Both the position numbers and the translations under genes were made by a program. Under the pieces are notes generated by a model. It was given only the letters and a program-made list of their open reading frames with translations. It was not told the origin of the DNA and made no database searches. Shown one piece after another: positions 16,860 to 24,698 of a stretch of 64,000 nt of DNA. The DNA comes from UBA2779 sp965232615. GTDB lineage: Bacteria; Spirochaetota; Spirochaetia; DSM-2461. The stretch is taken from the NCBI GenBank assembly GCA_965232615.1, contig OZ246985.1:2418001-2482000 (forward strand). The letters are read 5' to 3'. How positions within the stretch are numbered: the first letter of the stretch is position 1; every line of letters starts with the position of its first letter.

Positions 16860-18290
16860 ATGAAAAGAGACGAAATCCTGAATACAGTTGTCTCATACAC
16901 CGGTGCTGCTATCAGCTTTTTTATAGTCTTCCTCCGGGCACGAGTCTTTTCACCGGCCGAGGTGGGTGTTTTTAGCTATGTCCTAAGCGTGGGCATCATC
17001 GTCAGCAATTTCCTCAACCTGGGTATACCGCGGATCATACTTCGCTACTATCCTTCGGAGCAGAAAAAACCGCTGCTCAGGTTCATACTGATCTTTCAAC
17101 TCCTCGTCTATTTCTTTGTCATTGCGGTTTTTTTTACGACCGGAATGTCCAGATATGTCCAGAACCCCATTCCGGTCTCAGTTATTGCAATCCTTATCTC
17201 AATCGCCAGCATACTTGATGCCGCCGCAATAGCCACCGGTCAATCCGTTCATACAAATATCTATCAAAAGATCATTTCCAATTCTCTCGACATTGCTGTT
17301 CTCTACGTTCTTTCAGTTATGAGTGTCGGCGTAGAGTCATACATCCTCCTGTTTGCTCTTACCAGGATCATCCTCATAATATTGATGGCCATTCGACTTC
17401 GTCCGGAGATCTTCAAACGAAGGATTCAAAAAATCACGGCCACAGACTTGCAGGAGTATTTGAAATTCGGGTTCTTCGTTATGTTGAACACCACATCGGC
17501 CGTTCTGATCGTGACTATTGACAAAATAATGATACGCTATTTTGTTGGTTTCACCGGAGTTGGTCTGTATACGATTTCAGCGGCAGTGGCCTCGGCAATT
17601 GCATTGATTAACGCCATTCTATCTCGAACAGCAACATCCATAGTTTCATCTTACCTGCATGAATCCCGGTACTCTGAACTCAAGGCGTTATACAAGGAGA
17701 ATGTAGGAAAACAGATATACCTTGGAAGTTTCCTGTTTGTATTCATCGTTATTTTTTCGAAGGAGATTCTCGGCTTCATGGGGGAGGAGTACCTGGCTGG
17801 AAGACAGGTCCTCATGATACTTCTTATCGGGCAGTTCGCCATGCTTTTAAGCGGACTGGGAACCACTATATTGTCCTTATCAAAGTATTATCGCATAGAA
17901 GTAGCGATGAACGGTGGACTATTCGCCCTGGCCATTCTGACAAATTTGATTTTTATCCCCTGGATGAAAATTGAAGGAGCGGCACTGGCAACAGGCATCA
18001 GCCTGACCACCGTCAATGCAGTAAAAGTTCTTATAGTGATGAAGTATTTTCAGATACACCCATACCGTGCCGAACAACTCAGATACCCATCCATTGCTGC
18101 TTTACTGGGGTGCGGTCTATATTTTGTCAAACACCACGTTTATACAGACCATGTTATTATCATGATATTGACCTTCCCCATCGCCCTGCTACTATACGAT
18201 GTATTACTCATTTTTACAGGGGACTTCAATACAATTACCAGCCAGTTTTATCGATACTTCAATAGATTGTTCAGTCGAAGCAGCCACTAG
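16860..18290 (+). CDS. Polysaccharide flippase (Wzx-like, MOP superfamily)
   Basis: 476 residues, almost entirely hydrophobic, with about 12-14 predicted transmembrane segments beginning at residue 11 (VVSYTGAAISFFIVFLRARV). Layout and the N-terminal RARVFSPAEVGVFSYVLSVG fit O-antigen/polysaccharide exporters that flip lipid-linked repeat units across the inner membrane. It lies at the right edge of the glycan island and is divergent from the transferase cluster. No polymerase (Wzy) was recognised in the window. Confidence 0.85.
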   Translation: MKRDEILNTVVSYTGAAISFFIVFLRARVFSPAEVGVFSYVLSVGIIVSNFLNLGIPRIILRYYPSEQKKPLLRFILIFQLLVYFFVIAVFFTTGMSRYVQNPIPVSVIAILISIASILDAAAIATGQSVHTNIYQKIISNSLDIAVLYVLSVMSVGVESYILLFALTRIILIILMAIRLRPEIFKRRIQKITATDLQEYLKFGFFVMLNTTSAVLIVTIDKIMIRYFVGFTGVGLYTISAAVASAIALINAILSRTATSIVSSYLHESRYSELKALYKENVGKQIYLGSFLFVFIVIFSKEILGFMGEEYLAGRQVLMILLIGQFAMLLSGLGTTILSLSKYYRIEVAMNGGLFALAILTNLIFIPWMKIEGAALATGISLTTVNAVKVLIVMKYFQIHPYRAEQLRYPSIAALLGCGLYFVKHHVYTDHVIIMILTFPIALLLYDVLLIFTGDFNTITSQFYRYFNRLFSRSSH

Positions 18291-18452
18291 GAGTCTGTCG
18301 GACTTAAAGACTTCGAGGCGATTTCTGATGATTTTTTCCTGATTCAAGGCGACAAAAGCGGAGATTAAACGGTTGGCGGTGCATTCCTCGGAGCTTTGCT
18401 CCTGGAGAGAAAGGGCAGAAATCGAGCCGTGAGGCTTAAGTCCGACAGGCTC
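18291..18452. mobile_element. MITE-like element, family 2 (162 bp)
   Basis: Ends GAGTCTGTCGGACTTAA and TTAAGTCCGACAGGCTC are 17-bp inverted repeats with one mismatch. The centre keeps GGCGGTGCATTCCTC and GGAGCTTTGCTCC from the family-1 core but has lost the closing arm. It begins immediately after the flippase stop codon. No target duplication is clear. 18453-18720, between it and tpx, holds nothing I can identify. Confidence 0.75.
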
Positions 18453-18720
18453 CCAGTTGAATACCGAGTCAAGGATAGCGAGGCTATAATGCTTCTGGTT
18501 TTCAATTAACGACCCGCTGTTATGCGATGGATTGTGTGCGCCGAAGGTGCCTGGCATTCTTTTCCTCGATAACATGAACACATGTTCCTCTTTGAGAATA
18601 TCACTTCCCTCCGCTTAGTGGCAAATAAGTTGACAAGTTACCAGACTCTTCGTGGTAAAATACTGGTAAAAAACAAACAAAAAAGGGCTTGCAAATCAAC
18701 CTGTCATTTCCCGTCAGCCT

Positions 18721-19236
18721 CTAAAGTGCGGCTTTGGCCGCCTGGATTACCGCGCCATAATCGGGTTCATCGGTCATTTCAGGTACATACTGAGCGTGCA
18801 CGACTTTGCCCTTTTTGTCGATAACAAAGCAGGCCCGTGCAAGCAGATGCAGTTCCCTGACAAGCACTCCGAAGGCATTTCCGAAAGACACATCCTTGTA
18901 GTCGGATAGGCACTTGACTCCTTCGACACCAGCCGCGCCACACCATCGGGCCTGGGTAAAAGGAAGATCCATGGACACGGTCAATACAACCACATCTCCA
19001 CTCAAATTGGATGCCTCTGAATTGAAGCGGCGCACTTCTGTGTCGCACACAGATGTATCAAGCGATGGCACAGCGAGAACAATCACGACTTTGTCCGCGT
19101 AGTCGGCGAGGGTGGCGGGGGACATATCGTTTGAGACGGCGGTAAAAGCGGGGGCCGTATCGCCAACTCGAATTTCAGGGCCGATCAGCGTCATTGGACT
19201 GCCCTTGAAAGTGATGACATCTTTTCTTTCAGTCAT
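18721..19236 (-). CDS. tpx: Thiol peroxidase (2-Cys peroxiredoxin)
   Basis: 171 residues, the usual Tpx size. The peroxidatic Cys64 lies in SLDTSVCDTEV and the resolving Cys99 in FTQARWCGA, the spacing of atypical 2-Cys Tpx. It reduces hydroperoxides using thioredoxin. It is a single gene with its own promoter; a palindrome between the -35 and -10 boxes suggests repression by a metal- or peroxide-sensing regulator (inference). A GGAG sequence lies ahead of the ATG. Confidence 0.95.
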   Translation of the reverse strand: MTERKDVITFKGSPMTLIGPEIRVGDTAPAFTAVSNDMSPATLADYADKVVIVLAVPSLDTSVCDTEVRRFNSEASNLSGDVVVLTVSMDLPFTQARWCGAAGVEGVKCLSDYKDVSFGNAFGVLVRELHLLARACFVIDKKGKVVHAQYVPEMTDEPDYGAVIQAAKAAL

Positions 19237-19255
19237 ATTAAGCTCCTTGCCTCAC

Positions 19256-19284
19256 ATAATATGACTATAAAGGTCATATATCAA
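19256..19284 (-). promoter_or_regulatory. tpx promoter with embedded palindromic operator
   Basis: Read leftward: TTGATA (19284-19279), a 17-bp spacer, TATTAT (19261-19256), with the tpx ATG 19 bases beyond. ATATGAC-7 nt-GTCATAT (19259-19279) is a perfect 7-bp inverted repeat that fills the spacer and touches both boxes, the classic position of a repressor site. Confidence 0.65.
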
Positions 19285-19365
19285 GTATCATGTCCAATAA
19301 AACGAGATTTTCTCTCTAAGGACTTGTTACGCGGGTACGGGGGCGGAGGATAAGGCCATTTCATC

Positions 19366-19755
19366 TTATATACCTGGCGGCTTATCGAGAATGAAACTCC
19401 AAACCATTCCCCGCGCCAAAGGCGATAAGTTTTCAAGACGCTTCAGCACCGGCGGCACATTCGAGCCTCTGGGCGGCTTAATGCGCGGATATTCAACCGC
19501 TTCTATTGCAGGGGTGTTCCTGCTCAAGGGTCTGGGAAGAACTCTGATTCGTTGGTCTGGAACTGCTTGCCGGACAGCGACCACTGTTTCGGAAGGAGGC
19601 GTGGCTTCGGGCGCGTCCTGGTTTGTCGCCGTAATGGGGTCCGGATTAACTGCGTCGCTCTGGCGTTTTTTCCGATTGGAAACAAGACGGAGAACCCAGA
19701 AGATGGGAATAAGTAGGGGAATCAAGCCGAACAGGTTGTCCAATATGAAATCCAC
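19366..19755 (-). CDS. Hypothetical membrane-anchored protein downstream of floA
   Basis: 129 residues. One N-terminal transmembrane helix (about residues 4-24, LDNLFGLIPLLIPIFWVLRL), then a basic stop-transfer (SNRKKRQ) and a long Pro/Ala/Thr-rich, probably disordered segment. The short C-terminal stretch VLKRLENLSPLARGMVWSFI looks folded. I do not recognise the family. It sits 3 bp downstream of floA on the same strand, so it probably belongs to the nfeD-floA membrane microdomain unit. Confidence 0.65.
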   Translation of the reverse strand: MDFILDNLFGLIPLLIPIFWVLRLVSNRKKRQSDAVNPDPITATNQDAPEATPPSETVVAVRQAVPDQRIRVLPRPLSRNTPAIEAVEYPRIKPPRGSNVPPVLKRLENLSPLARGMVWSFILDKPPGI

Positions 19756-19758
19756 AAC

Positions 19759-20763
19759 CTACTCCTCGGATTCCGGGGTGGTCGTTTGCTCGCCAAGACT
19801 TGTCCTCATTTCAGTATCGGCCTGGAGGTTTTTCAAACGATAATAGTCCATGATGCCGAGATTTCCATCACGGAAGGATTGTGCGATAGCCTGGGGTATT
19901 TCGGCTTCGGCCAATACCACTTTCGCACGGTTTTCTTGAACCTCGGCCAGCATCTCCTGTTCCCTGGCCCGGGCTGCGGCCCTTCTCTGTTCGGCCTCGG
20001 CCTGGAATCTTCTCAGGTCGGCCTCCGCCTGGTCGGCCTGGAGTTTGGCGCCTATATTCGATCCGACATCAACATCGGCAATATCAATGGAGAGAATTTC
20101 AAATGCCGTTCCGGCATCTAAACCTTTTTCCAGCACTCGTTTGGAAATATTGTCAGGATTTTCCAGAACATCTTTGTAGGTGGACGCGGAACCTATGGTT
20201 GTGACAATACCTTCACCAACACGGGCGATAATCGTCTCTTCCGACGCGCCACCGATGAGTTGATCAATGTTAACTCGAACAGTAACTCGGGCTTTGGCTT
20301 TGAGTTGTATGCCATCTTTGGCAACGGCATCTATAGTAATTTTGCCTGATTCCGGATTCGGACAATCAATCACCTTGGGGTTGACGCTGGTTTTCACCGC
20401 ATCCAACACATCCCTACCCGCTAAGTCTATAGCTGCCGCGCGCTCAAAAGGCAGCTCAATCTTCGCCTTGGCCGACGCGACAAGGGCTCGGGAAACCCGA
20501 ACAACATCCCCCCCGGTGAGATAGTGCGTTTCCAGCAAATCGGTGTGGATGGGAAGACCACCTTTCACCAGGACAATTCGGCTATCAACGATGGTGTTAG
20601 TATTCACACGGCGGATCCACATCCCGACTAATCTCCCCAAACTGACTTTCGCGCCCGAAACCAGAGCCCGTAGCCAGAGTCCAAAAAATCGGATCAGGAT
20701 GATAAGAAAGGCAAGGGCTATAACACCAGCGATAACCCACGCGATAAAGATCAAAGTTCTCAT
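19759..20763 (-). CDS. floA: Flotillin-like protein FloA
   Basis: 334 residues, the FloA/YqfA (UPF0365) length. An N-terminal membrane hairpin (residues 4-40) is followed by an SPFH-like region (GGDVVRVSRALVASAKAKI, PFERAAAIDLAGRDVLDAVK) and a coiled-coil rich in Ala/Glu (QADQAEADLRRFQAEAEQRR onward). It scaffolds membrane microdomains. Its start overlaps the end of the NfeD gene by 1 bp; nfeD-floA is a widespread operon. Confidence 0.94.
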   Translation of the reverse strand: MRTLIFIAWVIAGVIALAFLIILIRFFGLWLRALVSGAKVSLGRLVGMWIRRVNTNTIVDSRIVLVKGGLPIHTDLLETHYLTGGDVVRVSRALVASAKAKIELPFERAAAIDLAGRDVLDAVKTSVNPKVIDCPNPESGKITIDAVAKDGIQLKAKARVTVRVNIDQLIGGASEETIIARVGEGIVTTIGSASTYKDVLENPDNISKRVLEKGLDAGTAFEILSIDIADVDVGSNIGAKLQADQAEADLRRFQAEAEQRRAAARAREQEMLAEVQENRAKVVLAEAEIPQAIAQSFRDGNLGIMDYYRLKNLQADTEMRTSLGEQTTTPESEE

Positions 20764-22262
20764 TATTCCTCCTCGGCGGTTACAACCACCTTTATTCCAT
20801 CGGCTTTCAATACAACGATGTGAGAGCCTTTTTCGCAGTATTCTCCAGCGGTTTCTGCAACAATGACATGGTTTTCGACGCGGATTTTGCCCACCGGGTG
20901 TAAATCGGTGATCGCGAAGCCCCTCATCCCTGGTTGTATCATCGTGTCATTTCTTACCCTTCCCGTATCTTCGTCAGGTATTTCCGCTCCTTGATGTTTA
21001 CGACGAGGCTTACCTCCATACCCAGGGCTGTCAGGACCCCGAAGAATCAGACGCTCAAACAGACTTGCCCGGGGTAGAAACATCATGATAATACCCACCA
21101 TGAAAATACTACCGAGTATACCGACACCGACGACACCCAGGTTGCGGCGTGTGATGGACCACTGCCAATCAAACTTCGGCCAGTAAAAATCCTGAAGGCT
21201 GAAAACCAGGGAGATGACAATCAGCCCAATCCCGGCAATTCCAGCGACGCCGAATCCTGGAATGATGAAAACTTCCAGAATAAGCAGTACAAGACCGCTC
21301 AGAAACATCAAGATCTCAAGCGAACCAAGATTCCCCATCAGAGCGCCGATTCCGAAAACGGTGGCAAAGCAAATAAGAGCCGCTGTTCCAGGCAGACCAA
21401 ACCCCGGACTTGTAATCTCCAGGTACAAGGCCACCAGACCGACAATCAGGAAGAGGCTTGTCATGGCACTGCTGCTCAGGAAAGTGATAATGAAATCGGA
21501 GCGGCTTTTTTCCCCGACGAAAACATCTTCCAACTGGTAACCGTAAGACAAAATGAGTTCATCCCGTGTGGAGACGGAACCTCTGGACACACCGTAATGC
21601 GCCATCTCCCCAGCGGTGAGAGTAAGAAGCTTACCAGCACTGCTGACCATCTTGCCAGGATTGATGTCAATGCCCTGGTGTTTCATCGCTTCAATCTCTT
21701 CGGAAGTCACCAAGCTCACTTCTCCGTCAACGACGAGCTCCGTGAGAACAACATCCTCGTCCACCATGGCCAATGCCACGTTGACCGGGTAGCCATTTTT
21801 TTCCGCCAGTGCGGCCATCTGACCTCTCACCGCGCTCACAGTTTTCTCTTCGGCGCTTTGCATGCCCTCGGCCGTCTTGTAAACTGGTGCTGCGGCCCCC
21901 ATCGAGGTTCCCGGTGCCATCCAGAGTTCTGAACAGGAGAACGCTATTAGTGCACCAGCAGACCAGCTAACGCCCCGCCCGCTACTGTCGGAGGGAATGT
22001 ACGCGACGGTTTTCGCCCAGGTTGCGGCGCCAATCTGCCCGGCGATTTCCAGAGCCGTATCTACACGGCCGCCAAAAGTGTCAATTTCAAAGATGAGCAG
22101 TTCCGCGCCAACCTGTTTGGCTGCGTCAAGGGAGCGTCCGAGGAAAACGCCAAGATAGCGGTCCACATCTTCCCGGAGGGGAATGACATAAACTTTTGCT
22201 TGACTGACCGCCGGTAGAGCGAAAGAAATGAAAATACCGAGGACCAGGAAAAAGCGTTTCAT
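20763..22262 (-). CDS. NfeD family membrane-bound serine protease (long form)
   Basis: About 499 residues. A signal peptide (MKRFFLVLGIFISFALPAVSQA) leads a ClpP/crotonase-like protease domain; SWSAGALIAFSCSELWMAPG carries the expected active-site Ser. Four or five transmembrane helices follow (about 260-380), then a C-terminal NfeD OB-fold (MRGFAITDLHPVGKIRV). Long NfeD proteins (1510-N type) pair with stomatin/flotillin proteins, here FloA. Start at 22262 is preferred because it opens the signal peptide; a Met six codons upstream is possible. No good Shine-Dalgarno is visible for either. Confidence 0.88.
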   Translation of the reverse strand: MKRFFLVLGIFISFALPAVSQAKVYVIPLREDVDRYLGVFLGRSLDAAKQVGAELLIFEIDTFGGRVDTALEIAGQIGAATWAKTVAYIPSDSSGRGVSWSAGALIAFSCSELWMAPGTSMGAAAPVYKTAEGMQSAEEKTVSAVRGQMAALAEKNGYPVNVALAMVDEDVVLTELVVDGEVSLVTSEEIEAMKHQGIDINPGKMVSSAGKLLTLTAGEMAHYGVSRGSVSTRDELILSYGYQLEDVFVGEKSRSDFIITFLSSSAMTSLFLIVGLVALYLEITSPGFGLPGTAALICFATVFGIGALMGNLGSLEILMFLSGLVLLILEVFIIPGFGVAGIAGIGLIVISLVFSLQDFYWPKFDWQWSITRRNLGVVGVGILGSIFMVGIIMMFLPRASLFERLILRGPDSPGYGGKPRRKHQGAEIPDEDTGRVRNDTMIQPGMRGFAITDLHPVGKIRVENHVIVAETAGEYCEKGSHIVVLKADGIKVVVTAEEE

Positions 22263-22738
22263 TGACAAAGCATGAACCATAGGAAGAAGGAAGTCAATAC
22301 GCGATGGCGCTCAAAAACCATTGACTGAAAATTCAAGACAATCCAGGAAGCTCGGCAATCGCCTCCGAAACATTGAGAGAACTGTCACCGATATGCTCCA
22401 GGCAGTGCACAATATCCATGAAAATAAGTTCCCCCTTTACGTCAACATCGGTTTCATATTCTATGGTTTTCCGAGAGTGCTTGTGCGACTGATCCAATAC
22501 TGACACCAATAATCACACCAACCGCGGGATAAGTGGGCACTGAATGTGCTCCGTAAGCCGGAAAAAACCTGATAACGGGTTGAGATCACTGAGAAAGGTC
22601 GAAATTTTCAGACCAAAATGAAACAAAGAACGTTTTTCCCGAATCGAGAGTTGCAAAACTATTTTTTTAGAGGTACCCTAATGATACCTTATAGAGAGTT
22701 TTTGAATTGGCTCTCTCAAAAGACTGTATGGAGGAAAG

Positions 22739-24517
22739 ATGAAAATGAAGAAGAAATTGAAACCCCTGGGAATATTCGTTGGGCTTGTAGTACTCAGCGG
22801 ATTCATTGGATGCACAGACCCTTCCTCTCCTGAGGAGATTCAGGAAAACAGGGCTCCCGGTGCGCCCGCCATCAGCGGTTCAATTGCCGGAGATGGGCAG
22901 GTTGTAGTAACCTGGACGGCCCCAAGCGATAAGGGAATCATTAATGGTGATGGTTCCGAAGGTACCATCACCAAGTACACCGTATACTGGGGTGGTTCCA
23001 CAGGTTTCACACCAAGTACACCGTATACTGGGGTGATTTCCGACGATAAAAAAGCGGATGTAACTGACACCACTAACACCACCTACACCATAATAGGACT
23101 GACAAACGGCGAAGAGGTATTCTTCATCGTAACCGCTACGAATGCCGCTGGTGAAGGTGCGGCATCCACCGAAGATAGCGGCACGCCGGTTGAAGCAAAC
23201 CAGCCCCCCGGTGCGCCCGCCAGCATTGATTCAACTGCCGGAGATGGGCAGGTTGTAGTAAACTGGACGGCCCCAAGCGATACGGGAATCATTAATGGTG
23301 ACGGGACCCCTGGAACCATCACCAAGTACACCGTATACTGGGGTGATTCCACAGGTTTCACACGTTCCGACGATAAAAAAGCGGATGTAACTGACACCAC
23401 TAACACCACCTACACCATAACAGGACTGACAAACGGCGAAGAGGTATTCTTCATCGTAACCGCTTCGAATACCACTGGTGAAGGTGCGGCATCCACTGAG
23501 GGTTCAGCCACACCGCCAGTAGCCGTAACCAGCGTAGCCATTGATGACAAAGCAACAACAGATGTTACCATGGGCGACACCCTGCAACTGAGCGCAACCG
23601 TTGAGCCAAACAATGCCACCAACAAGCAGCTAACCTGGAGTTCCGGCGATACAAGCAAGGCAACCGTTGATGCCTCTGGCCTGGTTACACCAGTCGCGGT
23701 TGGCGGCCCAATTACGATTACCGTGACATCGGACGCTGACAGTAGCATGTCAGACACCATTGAAATTACCGTAATGGAAGGCATTAACAGCATAGGCTAT
23801 GGGGCAATTATCGGTACTAAGGACGTAGCTATATCGAGAGTTACCCCAACGATAGATCCGCAGGGAGCCACGGGAACCTTTTCCATATCAAGCGGTACCC
23901 TGCCTTCTGGACTGAATTTAGATTCAGGCTCAGGCGAGATTTCGGGCACACCAACACAGCTAACAACCGAAGCTGTATCAGTAACAATAGCGATGACCGG
24001 TACTGGCGATTATACAGGAACGGTAACGAAGGTGGTCACTATTGAAGTCCTCGAATATGGCATAGGCAGTACCGGCCCCGCCGGAGGCATAGTGTTCTAC
24101 GTTAAGGACTCAGAGTCTGACGGTTGGCGCTATCTGGAGGCGGCGACAAGCGATCAGGCCACTTCGGTTGGATGGGGTGGTGCCGGAACATCTGTGGGGG
24201 GAACATCCACTGGCATAGGGGACGGTAAGGCCAACACAGAGGCGATTGTTAGGGCACTGGGGGACGGTAATTACGCGGCGAAAATCTGTGATGATTTAGA
24301 TCTGGGCGGCTATGCCGACTGGTTTTTACCGTCCAAGGATGAACTGAATGCGTTGTATGAGCAGAGGGATACCGTTGGAGGTTTCGCGTCTAATTACTAC
24401 TGGTCCTCGTCGGAGACCAGTTCCTTCAACGCGTGGTTCCAGTACTTCGCCAATGGCTCCCAGTACGGCTACTACAAGAACGACGCCAACCATGTTCGTG
24501 CGGTGAGGGCTTTTTAA
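22739..24517 (+). CDS. Surface lipoprotein with FN3-FN3-BIG2-Ig-DUF1566; candidate DGR variable protein
   Basis: 592 residues. Lipoprotein signal with lipobox FIGC (Cys25); two near-identical fibronectin III repeats (about 36-150 and 154-258); a BIG2 Ig-like domain (about 259-346); a putative Ig domain with GTLPSGLNLDSGSGEISGTP (about 348-438); and a DUF1566/Lcl-type C-terminal domain (about 440-592) with DWFLPSKDELNALY and YYWSSSE. Residues 553-584 (24395-24490) are the hypervariable block compared with the paralogue at 26567. GGAGGAAAG at 22730-22738 fixes the start. It is likely an exposed binding protein whose C-terminal tip varies. FN3 repeats are absent from the paralogue. Confidence 0.88.
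   Translation: MKMKKKLKPLGIFVGLVVLSGFIGCTDPSSPEEIQENRAPGAPAISGSIAGDGQVVVTWTAPSDKGIINGDGSEGTITKYTVYWGGSTGFTPSTPYTGVISDDKKADVTDTTNTTYTIIGLTNGEEVFFIVTATNAAGEGAASTEDSGTPVEANQPPGAPASIDSTAGDGQVVVNWTAPSDTGIINGDGTPGTITKYTVYWGDSTGFTRSDDKKADVTDTTNTTYTITGLTNGEEVFFIVTASNTTGEGAASTEGSATPPVAVTSVAIDDKATTDVTMGDTLQLSATVEPNNATNKQLTWSSGDTSKATVDASGLVTPVAVGGPITITVTSDADSSMSDTIEITVMEGINSIGYGAIIGTKDVAISRVTPTIDPQGATGTFSISSGTLPSGLNLDSGSGEISGTPTQLTTEAVSVTIAMTGTGDYTGTVTKVVTIEVLEYGIGSTGPAGGIVFYVKDSESDGWRYLEAATSDQATSVGWGGAGTSVGGTSTGIGDGKANTEAIVRALGDGNYAAKICDDLDLGGYADWFLPSKDELNALYEQRDTVGGFASNYYWSSSETSSFNAWFQYFANGSQYGYYKNDANHVRAVRAF
24395..24490 (+). other. Candidate DGR variable repeat, copy 1
   Basis: This 32-codon block differs from its partner at 27539-27634 at 17 amino-acid positions with no indels, while the ~340 bp upstream differ at about one. 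All 17 differing codons end in C here (TAC, ACC, TCC, TTC, GCC, GGC, GAC, AAC), as A-specific mutagenesis of AAC template codons would give. The constant 27 bp that follow (24491-24517) would be the initiation-of-mutagenic-homing region. Confidence 0.72.
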
Positions 24518-24538
24518 CTATTTATCTATTTAACAATT

Positions 24539-24570
24539 GCTTTAGCGGCAGCGCAGGCTGCCGCTAAAGC
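24539..24570 (+). other. Perfect 14-bp hairpin 22 bp after the stop codon
   Basis: GCTTTAGCGGCAGC, loop GCAG, GCTGCCGCTAAAGC. The same hairpin sits at the same distance behind the paralogue (27683-27714). DGR targets are known to carry a short stem / 4-nt loop hairpin or cruciform just behind the variable repeat. GCGATTTTTT follows, so a rho-independent terminator is an alternative, or additional, reading. Confidence 0.7.
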
Positions 24571-24698
24571 GCGATTTTTTAGAATTAATAGGGAATTCCA
24601 GGAGCACCGGCTTTTGGAATTTTCTCTATAGCATAGAAGGCAAATACCTTAAAAACCTGGTTCAAAGAGCAAAGAAGATGTGATTTTGCAAGAATTAA

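Larger units (their letters stand above)
22526..24636 (+). repeat. Direct duplication, copy 1 (leader, gene and tail)
   Basis: From GGGATAAGTGGGCACTGAATG through the lipoprotein gene to the inverted-repeat tail, this segment recurs at 26354-27780 with very high identity, apart from the FN3-coding part, which is unique to copy 1. The leader holds a family-1 element end (TTTTTTTAGAGGTACCC near 22663-22679). The gap 22263-22525 shows no gene. Confidence 0.85.
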
